From NCBI GenBank assembly GCA_035480535.1, contig DATIHQ010000001.1, positions 1 to 64,000 on the forward strand: a DNA stretch of 64,000 nucleotides. Reading direction: 5' to 3'. Below the pieces are notes generated by a model. It saw nothing but the letters and a program-made list of their open reading frames with translations. It made no database searches and had not been told where the DNA came from. A program made the translations under genes and the position numbers. The stretch comes from DATIHQ01 sp035480535 (GTDB taxonomy: Bacteria; Chlamydiota; Chlamydiia; Chlamydiales; SM23-39). Positions 34,539 to 43,025 of this stretch are shown here, piece after piece. Positions within the stretch are counted from its first letter, which is position 1. Every line of letters starts with the position of its first letter.

Positions 34539-35795
34539 TTAGACAGGCGCAGCAGCGGTTCCGATTGGAGGAACTACTGCAGCTGCACCGCCAGCGGCGG
34601 CCCCGACTGGAGCTGGAGGAAGCGCAGCGGCAGCAGCAGCGGCAGCCGCAGCGGCGGCAGTAGCAGCAGCGGCGGTTTTAGCAGCAGCGTCCAATGCATC
34701 ATGAACCATCGCAGCACCATTCGGATGACTTGAAGCACCAAGCGCAGCAATGACATCCGCTTCCGTGGCCGGTAGTCCAGCAGCAACAAGAGCCGCCTGA
34801 GCAGCAACTGGATCCGCTGGGATCACAAGCGCTGGAGCAGGAACTGGTCCTGTTGGGGCCGGAGCTGGCGCTGGAGTCGCGCTCGCAGGAGCCGGAGGAG
34901 CCGGAGGAAGTGGAAGCGCGAGCAGAGCGAGCACAGCTGGATCAGCAGCACCTGCAAGAGCAGCAGCATCAGCGGCAGCCTTAGCGGCAGCGTCAGCAGC
35001 GACCTTAGCAGCGGCGGCAGCGTCAGCAGCGGCCTTAGCGTCAGCAGCGACTTTAGCGGCAGCGGCGGCGTCACCTGTGTTACCAGCGCCGGCACCAGTC
35101 TTGGCAGCAGCATCAGCAGCGGCCTTAGCATCAGCAGCGATCTTAGCGGCAGCGGCAGCATCACCTGTGTTACCAGCGCCAGCACCAGCCTTGGCGGCAG
35201 CGGCGGCAGCAGCAGCAGCCTTAGCGGCGGCAGCATCAGCAACGACCTTAGCGGCAGCGACGGCTTTAGCAGCAGTGTCAGCGGCAGCGGCCTTAGCGGT
35301 AGCAGCCTTAGCCTCAGCAGCCTTAGCAGCAGCGGCAGCAGCAGCAGCAGCCTTAGCGGCAACAGTATCACCTGCGCCACCAGCAGCAGCCTTAGCAGCA
35401 GCGGCAACAGCAGCAGCAGCGGCTTTAGCGGCAGCGGCGTCAGCGGCAGCAGAGGCCTTAGCAGCAGCAGCGGCCTTAGCGGCAGCCTTAACGGCAGCAG
35501 CGTCAGGACCACCTGCACCACCAGCTGGTTTAACTTTTTTGCAGCAGCAGCCGCAAAGTAGATACGATATTCCAGAGAGCAATGCGAATGGGGACAATAC
35601 GATTGCAAGGATTAGTTTTGCAAACGCTTTTATTACGTTTTTGGTTGTGCTGTTGGTAGATGCGACTTCTAACTTACGAAAGGCTCTGCCAGCCCCGTCG
35701 TGTCCGGAAAGTTTCGCCAAATTTCCGATGACGTCCTTGTTTACGAAATCTACAAAGCAATTAGGTTTAACTGCTGCTGGATTCACTTGATTCAT
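34539..35795 (-). CDS. Ala-rich low-complexity membrane-anchored protein
   Basis: 418 residues. The first 65 are ordinary sequence (MNQVNPAAVKPNCFVDFVNK). A hydrophobic segment follows (about 57-85, AFAKLILAIVLSPFALLSGI), then a Cys cluster CGCCCKK at its end. After that come about 320 residues dominated by Ala with regular Lys and Asp (AAAAKAAADAAAKTG type), including a 30-residue unit repeated twice (starts TGDAAAAAK), and a proline-rich stretch. GAGGTAATTC precedes the ATG. The composition resembles Ala/Lys-rich chromatin proteins of chlamydiae, but the membrane segment and acidic residues argue against a histone. A surface or inclusion-membrane protein is another possibility. The function is unknown. 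Confidence 0.8.
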   Translation of the reverse strand: MNQVNPAAVKPNCFVDFVNKDVIGNLAKLSGHDGAGRAFRKLEVASTNSTTKNVIKAFAKLILAIVLSPFALLSGISYLLCGCCCKKVKPAGGAGGPDAAAVKAAAKAAAAAKASAAADAAAAKAAAAAVAAAAKAAAGGAGDTVAAKAAAAAAAAAKAAEAKAATAKAAAADTAAKAVAAAKVVADAAAAKAAAAAAAAAKAGAGAGNTGDAAAAAKIAADAKAAADAAAKTGAGAGNTGDAAAAAKVAADAKAAADAAAAAKVAADAAAKAAADAAALAGAADPAVLALLALPLPPAPPAPASATPAPAPAPTGPVPAPALVIPADPVAAQAALVAAGLPATEADVIAALGASSHPNGAAMVHDALDAAAKTAAAATAAAAAAAAAAAALPPAPVGAAAGGAAAVVPPIGTAAAPV

Positions 35796-36000
35796 GAATT
35801 ACCTCTTTAGGTTGTTACTATTTTGGCCCGCCTTTGCGGACCGGTTAATGAAATTTCTAAAAAAGAGATAGGCACTTATACGCTAGCCCAGACATTTCGA
35901 CAAGAAAAAAGATTAACTGTTTCTTTAATGCTCCAATGGTAAAACTTTATTTTAATTTTGGACGGTATTATTTTTCTCTCGAAATGGGTATTCTAGGTGC

Positions 36001-36840
36001 ATGAAAGAGAAAGGTTGGATCGCTTTAGATATAGATGGGACAATCACGCTCGATAAATATAGCGTCCCCGATGAAGTGACCCAGTTTTTGCACTCTCTTC
36101 ACAAAGAGGGGTGGAAAATTGCATTGGCCACAGGTAGACCTTTTGCGTTTGCCTCGCTCGCTCTTTCGAAATTTGATTTCCCCTATCTCTTTTTGCCGCA
36201 AAATGGCTCGATCGCCCTAGAAATGCCAGAAAAAAAAATCCTCTTCAAACGGTATCTGACTCCCAGCGTAATTCCATCTGTTGAAGCGGCCTATCAAGAC
36301 ATCGATAGCGATTTCTTAATCTATGCCGGCTATGAGAAAGGGGACTTTTGCTACTGGCGCCCGGAGCGGATGGCGGAAGAAGATCTCCGCTATCTGGAAA
36401 ATTTGCAAAAAAGGCAAAAAGAAGAATGGAAAGCCCTCCCCGATTTTAAAGGACTCGATCCTTTTCCTATGATTAAATGTTTTGGTTCTTTGCCGCGGAT
36501 GGAAAAAGTTGCCGAGCGCCTCCAAAAAACAAATCTCTTTGAAGCGGCCCTCATGCGCGATCCTTTTGAAGAGAATTATCGAATTATATTGGTGTCGAAT
36601 CGGGGCGTGAACAAAGGAAAATCGCTTGAAGAAGTTTTCAAACTCAAAGGGCGCGGCTCGCTTGTGATCGCCGCAGGCGATGATGAAAACGACCGCAGTC
36701 TTTTACAAATAGCCGATGTAAAAATCGCCATGTCCCATGCGCCCGAAAGTTTACAAGAAGAAGCTCATTATATCGCCCCTCCTACTCGAGATCAGGGAAT
36801 CATTCACGCCCTACAGCTCGCACTGAGAAACCATGGATGA
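36001..36840 (+). CDS. HAD-family Cof-type hydrolase
   Basis: 279 residues. Motif I is LDIDGTIT with nucleophile Asp10 and acid Asp12; a Thr/Gly-rich motif II region is ALATGRPFAF; motif IV is GDDENDRSLLQIADVKIAMS. The sequence matches the Cof/YbiV-like sugar-phosphate phosphatase subgroup with a C2 cap. The in vivo substrate is open. It overlaps the next gene by 8 bases. The upstream gap 35796-36000 is AT-rich and must carry divergent promoters with the Ala-rich gene; no clear boxes chosen. Confidence 0.88.
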   Translation: MKEKGWIALDIDGTITLDKYSVPDEVTQFLHSLHKEGWKIALATGRPFAFASLALSKFDFPYLFLPQNGSIALEMPEKKILFKRYLTPSVIPSVEAAYQDIDSDFLIYAGYEKGDFCYWRPERMAEEDLRYLENLQKRQKEEWKALPDFKGLDPFPMIKCFGSLPRMEKVAERLQKTNLFEAALMRDPFEENYRIILVSNRGVNKGKSLEEVFKLKGRGSLVIAAGDDENDRSLLQIADVKIAMSHAPESLQEEAHYIAPPTRDQGIIHALQLALRNHG

Positions 36841-38005
36841 TCTAAAAAAACAGATTCGGGCGATTGATCTCGCCGTACTTGCTGGGCGCAAACGGCAAAG
36901 CCCCCGCACAGGGTTTGTCCATCTTTTTGTCACCGATGAAATGGCCACAGACACCATCCCTCTCTACGAGAACTTTTGTTTTGCCTTAGCCCTCTTTCGA
37001 CAAAAAACATCGGAAACGGTCATTGAAGGAAAAGAGCTTCTAGAGCGCCTTCTTCCCTTTCAGACATCCAATGGCAATTTTCCCGCCTATCTCCACGACT
37101 ATCCCCGCTGCTGGGATTTTTCTTTGCCGCTCAAGATCGCCCCCATTTTCATCCACTTATTGCGCCATTTTTCATCCGTTCTTGGCGCCGAGCTCAAAGA
37201 AAAAATCGAAAAATCCTTGGCCCAGCTGCTGCAATGCCCTCAAAAGGATTCGCCTCTCTGGGAACAAAGGGCGCGCGCTTGCAAAAATGAGTCTCTCCTT
37301 CCCTTTGATCCCTCGCAACTCACTGCCTCCGAATGGGTCGAATGGATCATCACTTGCCAACTGGCCGATCCACAAGCCAATGCCTTTCCGATTCCCTATC
37401 ATCCTGAGCTGCAAACTTTTTTAGGCCCCAATGTAGCGCAAGAAAAAGGGGATCCCCGCTCATCGCCTCTCGAATGGATCCTCGCTGAAGGCGCCTACTC
37501 CCCACGCCTCCTGCGCGACCATCCTCACCAACTTCTCTCCGCGCCGCTCCTTCCTTTCACAACAACAACTCCATCCCCCCACCCCTTTGCCCTCGGAGAT
37601 GCGTTTCGTTTCCTCTGGCACAGTGAAACGCTTCATAGCCTCTCTTCTTCAAAGACCACTCGCTTTGAACGTTTAGGAAAAAAAACGATTCTTTGGTTTG
37701 AGGAAAACCCCGCCCTCTTCTGCAATCTCTCCGAAGAAGTAGAACTCTTTGTCGAAGGTCAAAAAGCAACAGTCTTTCGATTAGGGCAAACGGTACAAAT
37801 TAGAACATCGAAACTCACAATTGAATGTAGATTTGATTTAATCGAAGGGGAAGGGGATTTTTGCGGTCATCTTTTTCGATCTAACCGCCCCTCGCAAATC
37901 TCTTGCAAAGGGCCGCTTCTCTATGAAGCCTATGATTGGCACATTGGCCTGCGCATTCTTCGCAGCAGCGAAAAGTGGCTCATCCGCGCTACACTGCAGC
38001 TGTAA
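36833..38005 (+). CDS. hypothetical cytosolic protein coupled to the HAD hydrolase
   Basis: 390 residues, soluble, rich in aromatic residues. The N-terminal half has helical repeats with phrases like LLERLLPFQTSNGNFPAYLH and YPRCWDFSLPLKIAPIFIHL that recall alpha-toroid glycoside-type folds, although no catalytic motif is evident. The C-terminal half is beta-rich. It starts within the last codons of the HAD gene (8-base overlap), so the two proteins probably work together. Family not recognised. Confidence 0.7.
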   Translation: MDDLKKQIRAIDLAVLAGRKRQSPRTGFVHLFVTDEMATDTIPLYENFCFALALFRQKTSETVIEGKELLERLLPFQTSNGNFPAYLHDYPRCWDFSLPLKIAPIFIHLLRHFSSVLGAELKEKIEKSLAQLLQCPQKDSPLWEQRARACKNESLLPFDPSQLTASEWVEWIITCQLADPQANAFPIPYHPELQTFLGPNVAQEKGDPRSSPLEWILAEGAYSPRLLRDHPHQLLSAPLLPFTTTTPSPHPFALGDAFRFLWHSETLHSLSSSKTTRFERLGKKTILWFEENPALFCNLSEEVELFVEGQKATVFRLGQTVQIRTSKLTIECRFDLIEGEGDFCGHLFRSNRPSQISCKGPLLYEAYDWHIGLRILRSSEKWLIRATLQL

Positions 38006-38012
38006 TTAACGG

Positions 38013-38226
38013 ACTTAGGATCGAAACCGTAATGCGAATATCAGCGCAGAGGTAGGGGGCAGAGATAGAAAGGTCGCAGAGAAGGAAGTTGGCGGACTTC
38101 GTCCGGAGGAAGAAAGGGCGCCTCTCTAACTCCGGGCAGGGTCCCGGCTTTTTTTCCTCTGCGTACTTTCTCTCTCTGCCCTTTCCCTCTGCGCTGATAT
38201 TCGTATTACGGCCCAGATCCTAAGCC
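38013..38226. repeat. palindromic element, family D copy 2
   Basis: Left arm ACTTAGGATCGAAACCGTAA (38013-38032), right arm ending GATCCTAAGC (38216-38225), with GCGAATATCAGCGC and GCGCTGATATTCG on the two sides. It fills the gap between the 390-residue gene and fabI. The fabI stop codon (CTA, 38220-38222, on the plus strand) lies in the right arm. The similarity to copy D1 continues about six bases beyond (to CTGTCTGA). Confidence 0.9.
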
Positions 38227-39152
38227 TGTCTGATTGTCTCTACACATTTGACATTCTTCTGAATAGCCGAACTATCTACAGCCATGCCCATCGCATGCAT
38301 TCCATTATCGACATATAATACTGTTCCGGTAATGGCCGAGGCGAGCGGGGAGAGGAGAAAGGCTGCCGCCGCGCCCACTTCTTCTGGCCCCAAATCTTTT
38401 TGAAGAGGCGCATTTGCTTTTGCATAGGCGATCATATCGTCGATCATCCCGATTGCGCGGGCTGCGCGGCTTCGAAGCGCGCCAGCAGAAATCGCATTCA
38501 CTCGGATATTCCACTTGCGCCCTGCTTCCCAGGCTAGCGTTTTCGTATCGCTTTCCAGTGCTGCCTTTGCAGAGCTCATCCCACCGCCGTAACCCGGAAT
38601 CACCCGTTCAGAGGCAATATAAGTTAAGGAAAGGACAGAGCCCGATTCATTCATAACTGGTCCGAAATGGGAGATCAAACTGATCAATGAATAAGCCGAG
38701 GAGCTAATCGCGGCCAGGTAACCTTTGCGGCTTGTATCCAGTAGATTCTTCGTTACTTCGGGTCCATTGGCCAAGCTGTGGACTAAGATATCGATTTTCC
38801 CAAAGTCTTTCTCCACCTGCTTTGCCACTTCGCTCACCGTATAGCCGCTGAGCTCGGCATAGCGCTTATTTTCTCTCACCTCTTGCGGCACATCTTCCAT
38901 TGTATCGAAGACGGCGTCGATCGGGTATAATTTTGAATAGGTAAATAGTTCCCCATTGCTCATCTTCCGCGATTCGTTGAATTTCCCCATATTCCAGGAA
39001 GTGGTGAAGATTTTGACGATCGGGGCCCAGGTGCCGATTAAGATTTCAGCGCCGGCCTCAGCCAGTTCTTTGGCAATGGCCCAGCCAAACCCCTGGTCAT
39101 CGCCAATCCCAACGACGAGCGCTCTTTTGCCTTTCAAATCGATCTTTAGCAT
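38220..39152 (-). CDS. fabI: enoyl-ACP reductase FabI
   Basis: 310 residues. NADH-dependent enoyl-acyl carrier protein reductase, the last step in each fatty-acid elongation cycle. The N-terminal ALVVGIGDDQGFGWAIAKEL is the FabI form of the dinucleotide motif, and YIASERVIPGYGGGMSSAKA contains the Tyr-(Xaa)n-Lys catalytic pair. SALASAITGTVLYVDNGMHA is the standard C-terminal region. It is longer than E. coli FabI (262), as is usual for the chlamydial/plant-like form. The final RQA and stop come from repeat D2. Confidence 0.94.
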   Translation of the reverse strand: MLKIDLKGKRALVVGIGDDQGFGWAIAKELAEAGAEILIGTWAPIVKIFTTSWNMGKFNESRKMSNGELFTYSKLYPIDAVFDTMEDVPQEVRENKRYAELSGYTVSEVAKQVEKDFGKIDILVHSLANGPEVTKNLLDTSRKGYLAAISSSAYSLISLISHFGPVMNESGSVLSLTYIASERVIPGYGGGMSSAKAALESDTKTLAWEAGRKWNIRVNAISAGALRSRAARAIGMIDDMIAYAKANAPLQKDLGPEEVGAAAAFLLSPLASAITGTVLYVDNGMHAMGMAVDSSAIQKNVKCVETIRQA

Positions 39153-39208
39153 AGTGGCTTAAGTTATACCACAAAGGGCGATTTTTTTTCTTCCTTGTAA
39201 ATTTTTAC

Positions 39209-39237
39209 TTGATGGCGAGCGGCGATTCAGCTATATG
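39209..39237 (+). promoter_or_regulatory. predicted sigma70-type promoter of parA
   Basis: TTGATG (39209-39214), 17-bp spacer, TATATG (39232-39237). A transcript starting about 39244 would have a short leader carrying GAGGTG before the ATG at 39257, which supports that start. Confidence 0.5.
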
Positions 39238-39256
39238 GTTGGTCAATGAGGTGAGT

Positions 39257-40036
39257 ATGCGGACGATTGCGATTGTAAATCAGAAGGGTGGCTCGGGGAA
39301 AACGACAACGGCAGTGAACCTGGCAGCCTCCTTGGCCGAAGCCAATAAAAAAGTTTTATTGATAGACCTCGATCCACAAGCCTCAGCCTCCCTTTGGTAT
39401 GGCTTTAAAGATAAGGGGAAAGGACTTTTTAATGTCCTCACTGAGGATGCCAAGCTCGAAGATGTGATCGAAAAGACCGAAGTCAATGACCTCCATATGA
39501 TCCCCGCCTCTGGGCTGCTTGCCGGCGTAGAGAAAGCCCTGGCCAATGAAGTCGCTTGCGAGAGCATTTTAAAAAATAAATTGGAAAGCTTGCCCAGCAA
39601 GCCTTGGGATTATGTCTTATTGGATTGCCCGCCAACCTTGGGAATCTTATCTTTAAATGCATTGACCATGGCCAATGAAGTGCTCGTTCCGGTTGAGGCC
39701 CATGTGATGGCTCTGCATGGACTCGTTCAGCTACTCAAGACGATCAACCTCGTCAAACAAAGATTGAATCCCACCCTAGAAATTAGCGGAATCTTGGCCT
39801 GCCGCGTCGATTATCGAACCAAGCATTCCCAAGAGGTTTTAGCGCAGCTCCGCACCCGTTTTGAAGGAAAAGTTTGCACATCGGTGATTCGAGAAAATAT
39901 CCGCCTGGCCGAGGCACCCCTGCATTTAAAGCCGATCACTATCTATGATTCCAACTGCAATGGGGCAAAAGACTACCGAAAATTGGCCACGGAAATCATG
40001 GGTCAAGAAAAGAAAGCGGCTATTTCGGCTTCTTGA
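39257..40036 (+). CDS. parA: ParA/Soj-family ATPase
   Basis: 259 residues from the ATG at 39257, chosen because GAGGTG precedes it, because a predicted promoter overlaps the longer reading frame, and because the protein then begins MRTIAIVNQKGGSGKTTTAV as the family normally does. Deviant Walker A is KGGSGKTT (10-17). DYVLLDCPPTLGILSLNAL is Walker B and the following switch, and the C-terminal RTKHSQEVLAQLR is typical. The family partitions chromosomes or plasmids by dynamic DNA binding. No parB is adjacent; a ParB elsewhere is expected. Confidence 0.9.
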   Translation: MRTIAIVNQKGGSGKTTTAVNLAASLAEANKKVLLIDLDPQASASLWYGFKDKGKGLFNVLTEDAKLEDVIEKTEVNDLHMIPASGLLAGVEKALANEVACESILKNKLESLPSKPWDYVLLDCPPTLGILSLNALTMANEVLVPVEAHVMALHGLVQLLKTINLVKQRLNPTLEISGILACRVDYRTKHSQEVLAQLRTRFEGKVCTSVIRENIRLAEAPLHLKPITIYDSNCNGAKDYRKLATEIMGQEKKAAISAS

Positions 40037-40154
40037 GTTTTTTAATCGTCTGGCGGCGCCACCCTTCAGCTGTCAGAACTCTTTCATTTACAATTGCTTG
40101 AAATGATTTTGGCTTTTTCACTGGTTCTGGAGTCTTTTTTCTGAAAAAGATCAT
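40020..40154 (-). CDS. possible small basic protein (44 aa)
   Basis: A 44-residue frame on the minus strand, rich in Lys and Arg (starts MIFFRKKTPEPVKKP, ends TIKKLKKPK), with VNERVLTAEGWRRQ in the middle having the look of real protein rather than chance translation. It fills most of the 206-bp gap between parA and the OsmC gene and overlaps the parA end by 17 bp. GGAAG about 14 nt upstream is too far to be a good binding site. Could be spurious. Confidence 0.35.
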   Translation of the reverse strand: MIFFRKKTPEPVKKPKSFQAIVNERVLTAEGWRRQTIKKLKKPK

Positions 40155-40242
40155 GCAACCAAGATATACTTCCATTCATGAAAATGCAATTGATTTTCCG
40201 CAGGGAATTCAAGTACTATAGGGATAATTTTAGGAGAAACTG

Positions 40243-40641
40243 ATGACTCGCATGAAGGTTCTTTATTTAGGCGGACTGCAGACCGAATGCACCCATGAAT
40301 CGGGCGCAAAAATCATCACGGAGGCGCCGAGCGTTGGAAAAGGATCTTTTTGGCCGACCGATCTCTTTGCCGCGAGCCTTGGAACCTGCATGCTCACCTT
40401 AATGGCGATGGCTGCAGAGGAATTAAAAATGGATTTCAAAGGAGCCACTTTCGAAATCGAGAAAACCATGAGTACTGAGCCGCCCCGCCGCATCGACAAA
40501 CTCATTCTCCGCTTCCGCAGCCCCCTTTCTCTCAATGGCGCCCAGCGGGAAAAACTGGAGAAAGCCGCTTTGAATTGCCCTGTCCATCTCGCGCTCCATC
40601 CCAATCTAAAGGTGGAAGTTGATTTCGTCTGGGGAATTTGA
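40243..40641 (+). CDS. OsmC/Ohr-family protein
   Basis: 132 residues. OsmC fold with the two redox cysteines Cys49 (LFAASLGTCMLTLM) and Cys112 (AALNCPVHLAL), and the family helix around the first. Such proteins reduce organic hydroperoxides as homodimers in the cytosol. AGGAGAAACTG precedes the ATG. It overlaps holA by one base (TGATG) and is first in the holA-methylase run. Confidence 0.9.
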   Translation: MTRMKVLYLGGLQTECTHESGAKIITEAPSVGKGSFWPTDLFAASLGTCMLTLMAMAAEELKMDFKGATFEIEKTMSTEPPRRIDKLILRFRSPLSLNGAQREKLEKAALNCPVHLALHPNLKVEVDFVWGI

Positions 40642-41612
40642 TGCGCTATCAAAATCTAAAATCTTTCCAAAAACATCTCTCCAGCGCAGCGCCTCACCAT
40701 CTCTGCCGCATCTATCTCATTGCAATGGCCGATGATTTTGAGCGAACCAAAGTCCTCGATGCGCTCCTCTCCTATTTTCCCGAATCTTTCCCCACCCGCT
40801 TCAATGGCAATGACCTCATCTTGCGCGATCTTCTCGACGCGATGCAATCCCCCTCTCTTTTGGGAGGAGATCCCATCATCCTATTAGATGAAATGGAAAA
40901 AATAGCCAAAAAAGATCTCCAGACGCTCTTTGCCCACCTAACTACTGGCTGCTATCTTTTCCTCGGCTCCCGCACAAAATCTCCCTTTGCCGCCGATGTC
41001 GAAAAACAGGGAGTCATCCTCGATCTCACCGATGAAAAACCGTGGGATAAAGAAAAGCGCTTTGTCGAGCAACTGGTAGAAAAAGCTAAAAACTCAGGAA
41101 AGCGCCTCTCACCAGATGCCGTCCAATTTCTTTTCGAGCGGCTCGATAAAGATCCCGCACTCCTCGAAAACGAGTTGAATAAATTGATCTGCTACGTTGG
41201 AGAAAAAACCTCCATTGAAAAGGAAGACATCGCCCGCATTTCAGCCTCCAGCCGCACTCACACCCTTTGGCAAACCGCTGAAGAGGTGATTTGGGAGGGA
41301 GGAAAATTCCCCCCGCTCGATTCCACTTCTTTTCACGGCCTCCTTCCCATCTTGCGCTCGCAACTCCAGCTCGGGCTCAAACTCACCTCGCTCATCGAAT
41401 CTAAATGCCCGTCCCAAGAATGGAGCACCCACTTACCTAAAATTTGGCCAAAGACGCTGGAGAAGCGAAGTGCCCAAGCCGCTCGCCTCGGCACTCCCTT
41501 TTTCAAAAAGGGAATGGAGAAACTTTTCGAAATTGAACTCCTTTCGCGCAATCAATCGACCCAATATGGGGCGCTTCTCGATTTTTTCAGGAGCTATCTC
41601 TATGGTCGGTAA
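40641..41612 (+). CDS. holA: DNA polymerase III delta subunit HolA
   Basis: 323 residues. The delta subunit opens the sliding clamp within the clamp-loader complex. Diagnostic stretches are ILLDEMEKIAKKDLQTLFAH (AAA+-like fold), LDKDPALLENELNKLICYVG (the conserved DLxxLxxELxKL-type helix) and HGLLPILRSQLQLGLKLTSL near the C-terminus. The sequence is divergent, as chlamydial HolA generally is. The ATG at 40641 is within the stop of the OsmC gene; a TTG three bases earlier is less likely. It overlaps the methylase by 11 bases. Confidence 0.85.
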   Translation: MRYQNLKSFQKHLSSAAPHHLCRIYLIAMADDFERTKVLDALLSYFPESFPTRFNGNDLILRDLLDAMQSPSLLGGDPIILLDEMEKIAKKDLQTLFAHLTTGCYLFLGSRTKSPFAADVEKQGVILDLTDEKPWDKEKRFVEQLVEKAKNSGKRLSPDAVQFLFERLDKDPALLENELNKLICYVGEKTSIEKEDIARISASSRTHTLWQTAEEVIWEGGKFPPLDSTSFHGLLPILRSQLQLGLKLTSLIESKCPSQEWSTHLPKIWPKTLEKRSAQAARLGTPFFKKGMEKLFEIELLSRNQSTQYGALLDFFRSYLYGR

Positions 41613-42321
41613 ACTCCTCCTTCTCCCCAATGTTTTGGAAGAAACTCTTCCCCACGAGCCTTTCATTCCTACCAGCGCCGCCGCCGCCATTGCGTCGCTC
41701 CACGGCCTCATTGCCGAAAGTGAAAAAACGGCCCGCCGCTACTTGCGCCGCTTTCTCTCCCATGATGCAATGGCCAAAACACCCCTCCGCACCCTAAATG
41801 AGCACACGCCGCCCAAAGATCTCGACGAACTCCTCCAACCTATAGAAAAAGGGGAAACTTGGGGCCTCATCTCAGATGCGGGGCTTCCCTGTATTGCCGA
41901 TCCTGGAGCCGAACTTGTAAAGCTCGCCCATGAAAAAAAGATCTCCGTAGAAACATTTGTCGGCCCCTCCTCCATCTTCATGGCGCTGCAACTCTCTGGA
42001 TTTTGCGGCCAGCGATTTTGTTTTCACGGCTATTTGCCGCGCGAAATTCCAGAACTGGAAGCCAAAATAAAAGAACTTGAAAAGCGCTCGAAAAATGAAA
42101 CGCAAATTTGGATAGAAGCTCCCTATCGCTCGCAAAAAATGCTCGAAACTCTCAAACGAATTTTGCAACCTGCGACGCATCTTTGTGTGGCTGTGAATTT
42201 AACAACTCCCGCGCAAAAAGTTCTCTCTCAGTCTCTCGCAAAATGGAAAACATTTTCTCTCTCTTTAGAAAAAGAACCTGCAGTTTTTTTGCTTGACTCC
42301 CATTCGCCAATAATCAGATAA
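41602..42321 (+). CDS. RsmI-like tetrapyrrole-methylase-fold SAM methyltransferase
   Basis: 239 residues from the ATG at 41602, inside the end of holA and with AGGAGCTATCTCT upstream. The S-adenosylmethionine-dependent fold shared with RsmI (2'-O-methylation of C1402 in 16S rRNA) is suggested by LLLLPNVLEETLPH at the start, GLISDAGLPCIADPGAELVK, the hallmark of the family, and ETFVGPSSIFMALQLSGFCG. It is shorter than RsmI (about 280) and the first motif is altered, as in the short homologue family known from chlamydiae and other bacteria. Target RNA is not certain. Confidence 0.85.
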   Translation: MVGKLLLLPNVLEETLPHEPFIPTSAAAAIASLHGLIAESEKTARRYLRRFLSHDAMAKTPLRTLNEHTPPKDLDELLQPIEKGETWGLISDAGLPCIADPGAELVKLAHEKKISVETFVGPSSIFMALQLSGFCGQRFCFHGYLPREIPELEAKIKELEKRSKNETQIWIEAPYRSQKMLETLKRILQPATHLCVAVNLTTPAQKVLSQSLAKWKTFSLSLEKEPAVFLLDSHSPIIR

Positions 42322-42350
42322 GGAGTTTTAAACCAAACTCGGAGATCTGC

Positions 42351-42779
42351 ATGGCTAAAAGCGCAAAGAAAGTCGCACTAGAATACACAGTATTTCTTGA
42401 AGATGGAACGCAGATCGACAGCAATGTGGGTGAAGATCCATTGACATTTGTATTGGGATCGCACCAAGTTTTTCCTGCGCTTGAAGAGGCCCTCATTGGA
42501 TTGAAACCAGGCGATACAAAACAAGTATTTCTCAAACCAGAGCAGGCTTACGGCCCCATCCTACAAGAAGCGTTTAAAGAAGTGGATCTCGAAACAGTGC
42601 CAGAGCCATTCAGATATGTCGGCGCGGTTCTCGGCGTGCAAGACCCTGCGGGCGGCGTCTATCCCATCCGCGTTCATGCGGTCAGAGATGAGAAAATTGT
42701 GCTCGACTTTAACCATCCGCTAGCCGGCAAGGCGCTCCGCTTTCATCTAAAAGTGCTGCAAATCGACAACGCCGCGTAG
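42351..42779 (+). CDS. SlyD-like FKBP-type peptidyl-prolyl isomerase
   Basis: 142 residues. FKBP fold with the IF-domain insertion of the SlyD/FkpB class: VALEYTVFLEDGTQIDSN, FVLGSHQVFPALEEALIGLK, QAYGPILQEAF and, at the end, NHPLAGKALRFHLKVLQI. It lacks the His-rich metal-binding tail of E. coli SlyD. Cytosolic cis-trans prolyl isomerase and folding helper. GGAGATCTGC provides the binding site. It is the last gene before element D3. Confidence 0.9.
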   Translation: MAKSAKKVALEYTVFLEDGTQIDSNVGEDPLTFVLGSHQVFPALEEALIGLKPGDTKQVFLKPEQAYGPILQEAFKEVDLETVPEPFRYVGAVLGVQDPAGGVYPIRVHAVRDEKIVLDFNHPLAGKALRFHLKVLQIDNAA

Positions 42780-42828
42780 GGGAGATGTTGTAGCCCTCAG
42801 CGTAATCAAACAGTCCAATGGCCTGAGA

Positions 42829-43004
42829 CGTAATGCGAATATCAGCGCAGAGGCGCGAGACGCGCGAAGGGAGATAGCCGCAGAGAACGCAGAGGTGAGG
42901 GAAGCCCTCACACTCCCAGGAAATATATTGGGGTGTGGGGCCCCCCCACCTCTCGCCCTCTGCGATATCTCAGTTCTTCCCTCCGCGCTGATATTCTCAT
43001 TACG
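42829..43004. repeat. palindromic element, family D copy 3
   Basis: Core arms CGTAATGCGAATATCAGCGC (42829-42848) and GCGCTGATATTCTCATTACG (42985-43004) with one mismatch. The inner GTGAGGGAAGCCCTCAC block is present on the left; the right inner half is altered and rich in C. It fills the convergent gap between the FKBP and hemW genes, and looser pairing extends further to CCTCAG and CTGAGG near 42795 and 43019. Confidence 0.9.
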
Positions 43005-43025
43005 GTTACGATCCAGGGACTGAGG

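Noticed and set aside
34823..35790. Long frames in both strands over the Ala-rich gene (Leu-rich on the minus strand, Ala-rich on the plus strand)
   Set aside because: They result from GC-rich trinucleotide repetition, which leaves several frames open. The gene at 34539-35795 has a proper binding site, ordinary N-terminus and terminator.
39209..39256. Longer N-terminus of ParA
   Set aside because: The extra codons overlap a good -35/-10 pair and precede the family's invariant start; GAGGTG marks the ATG at 39257.
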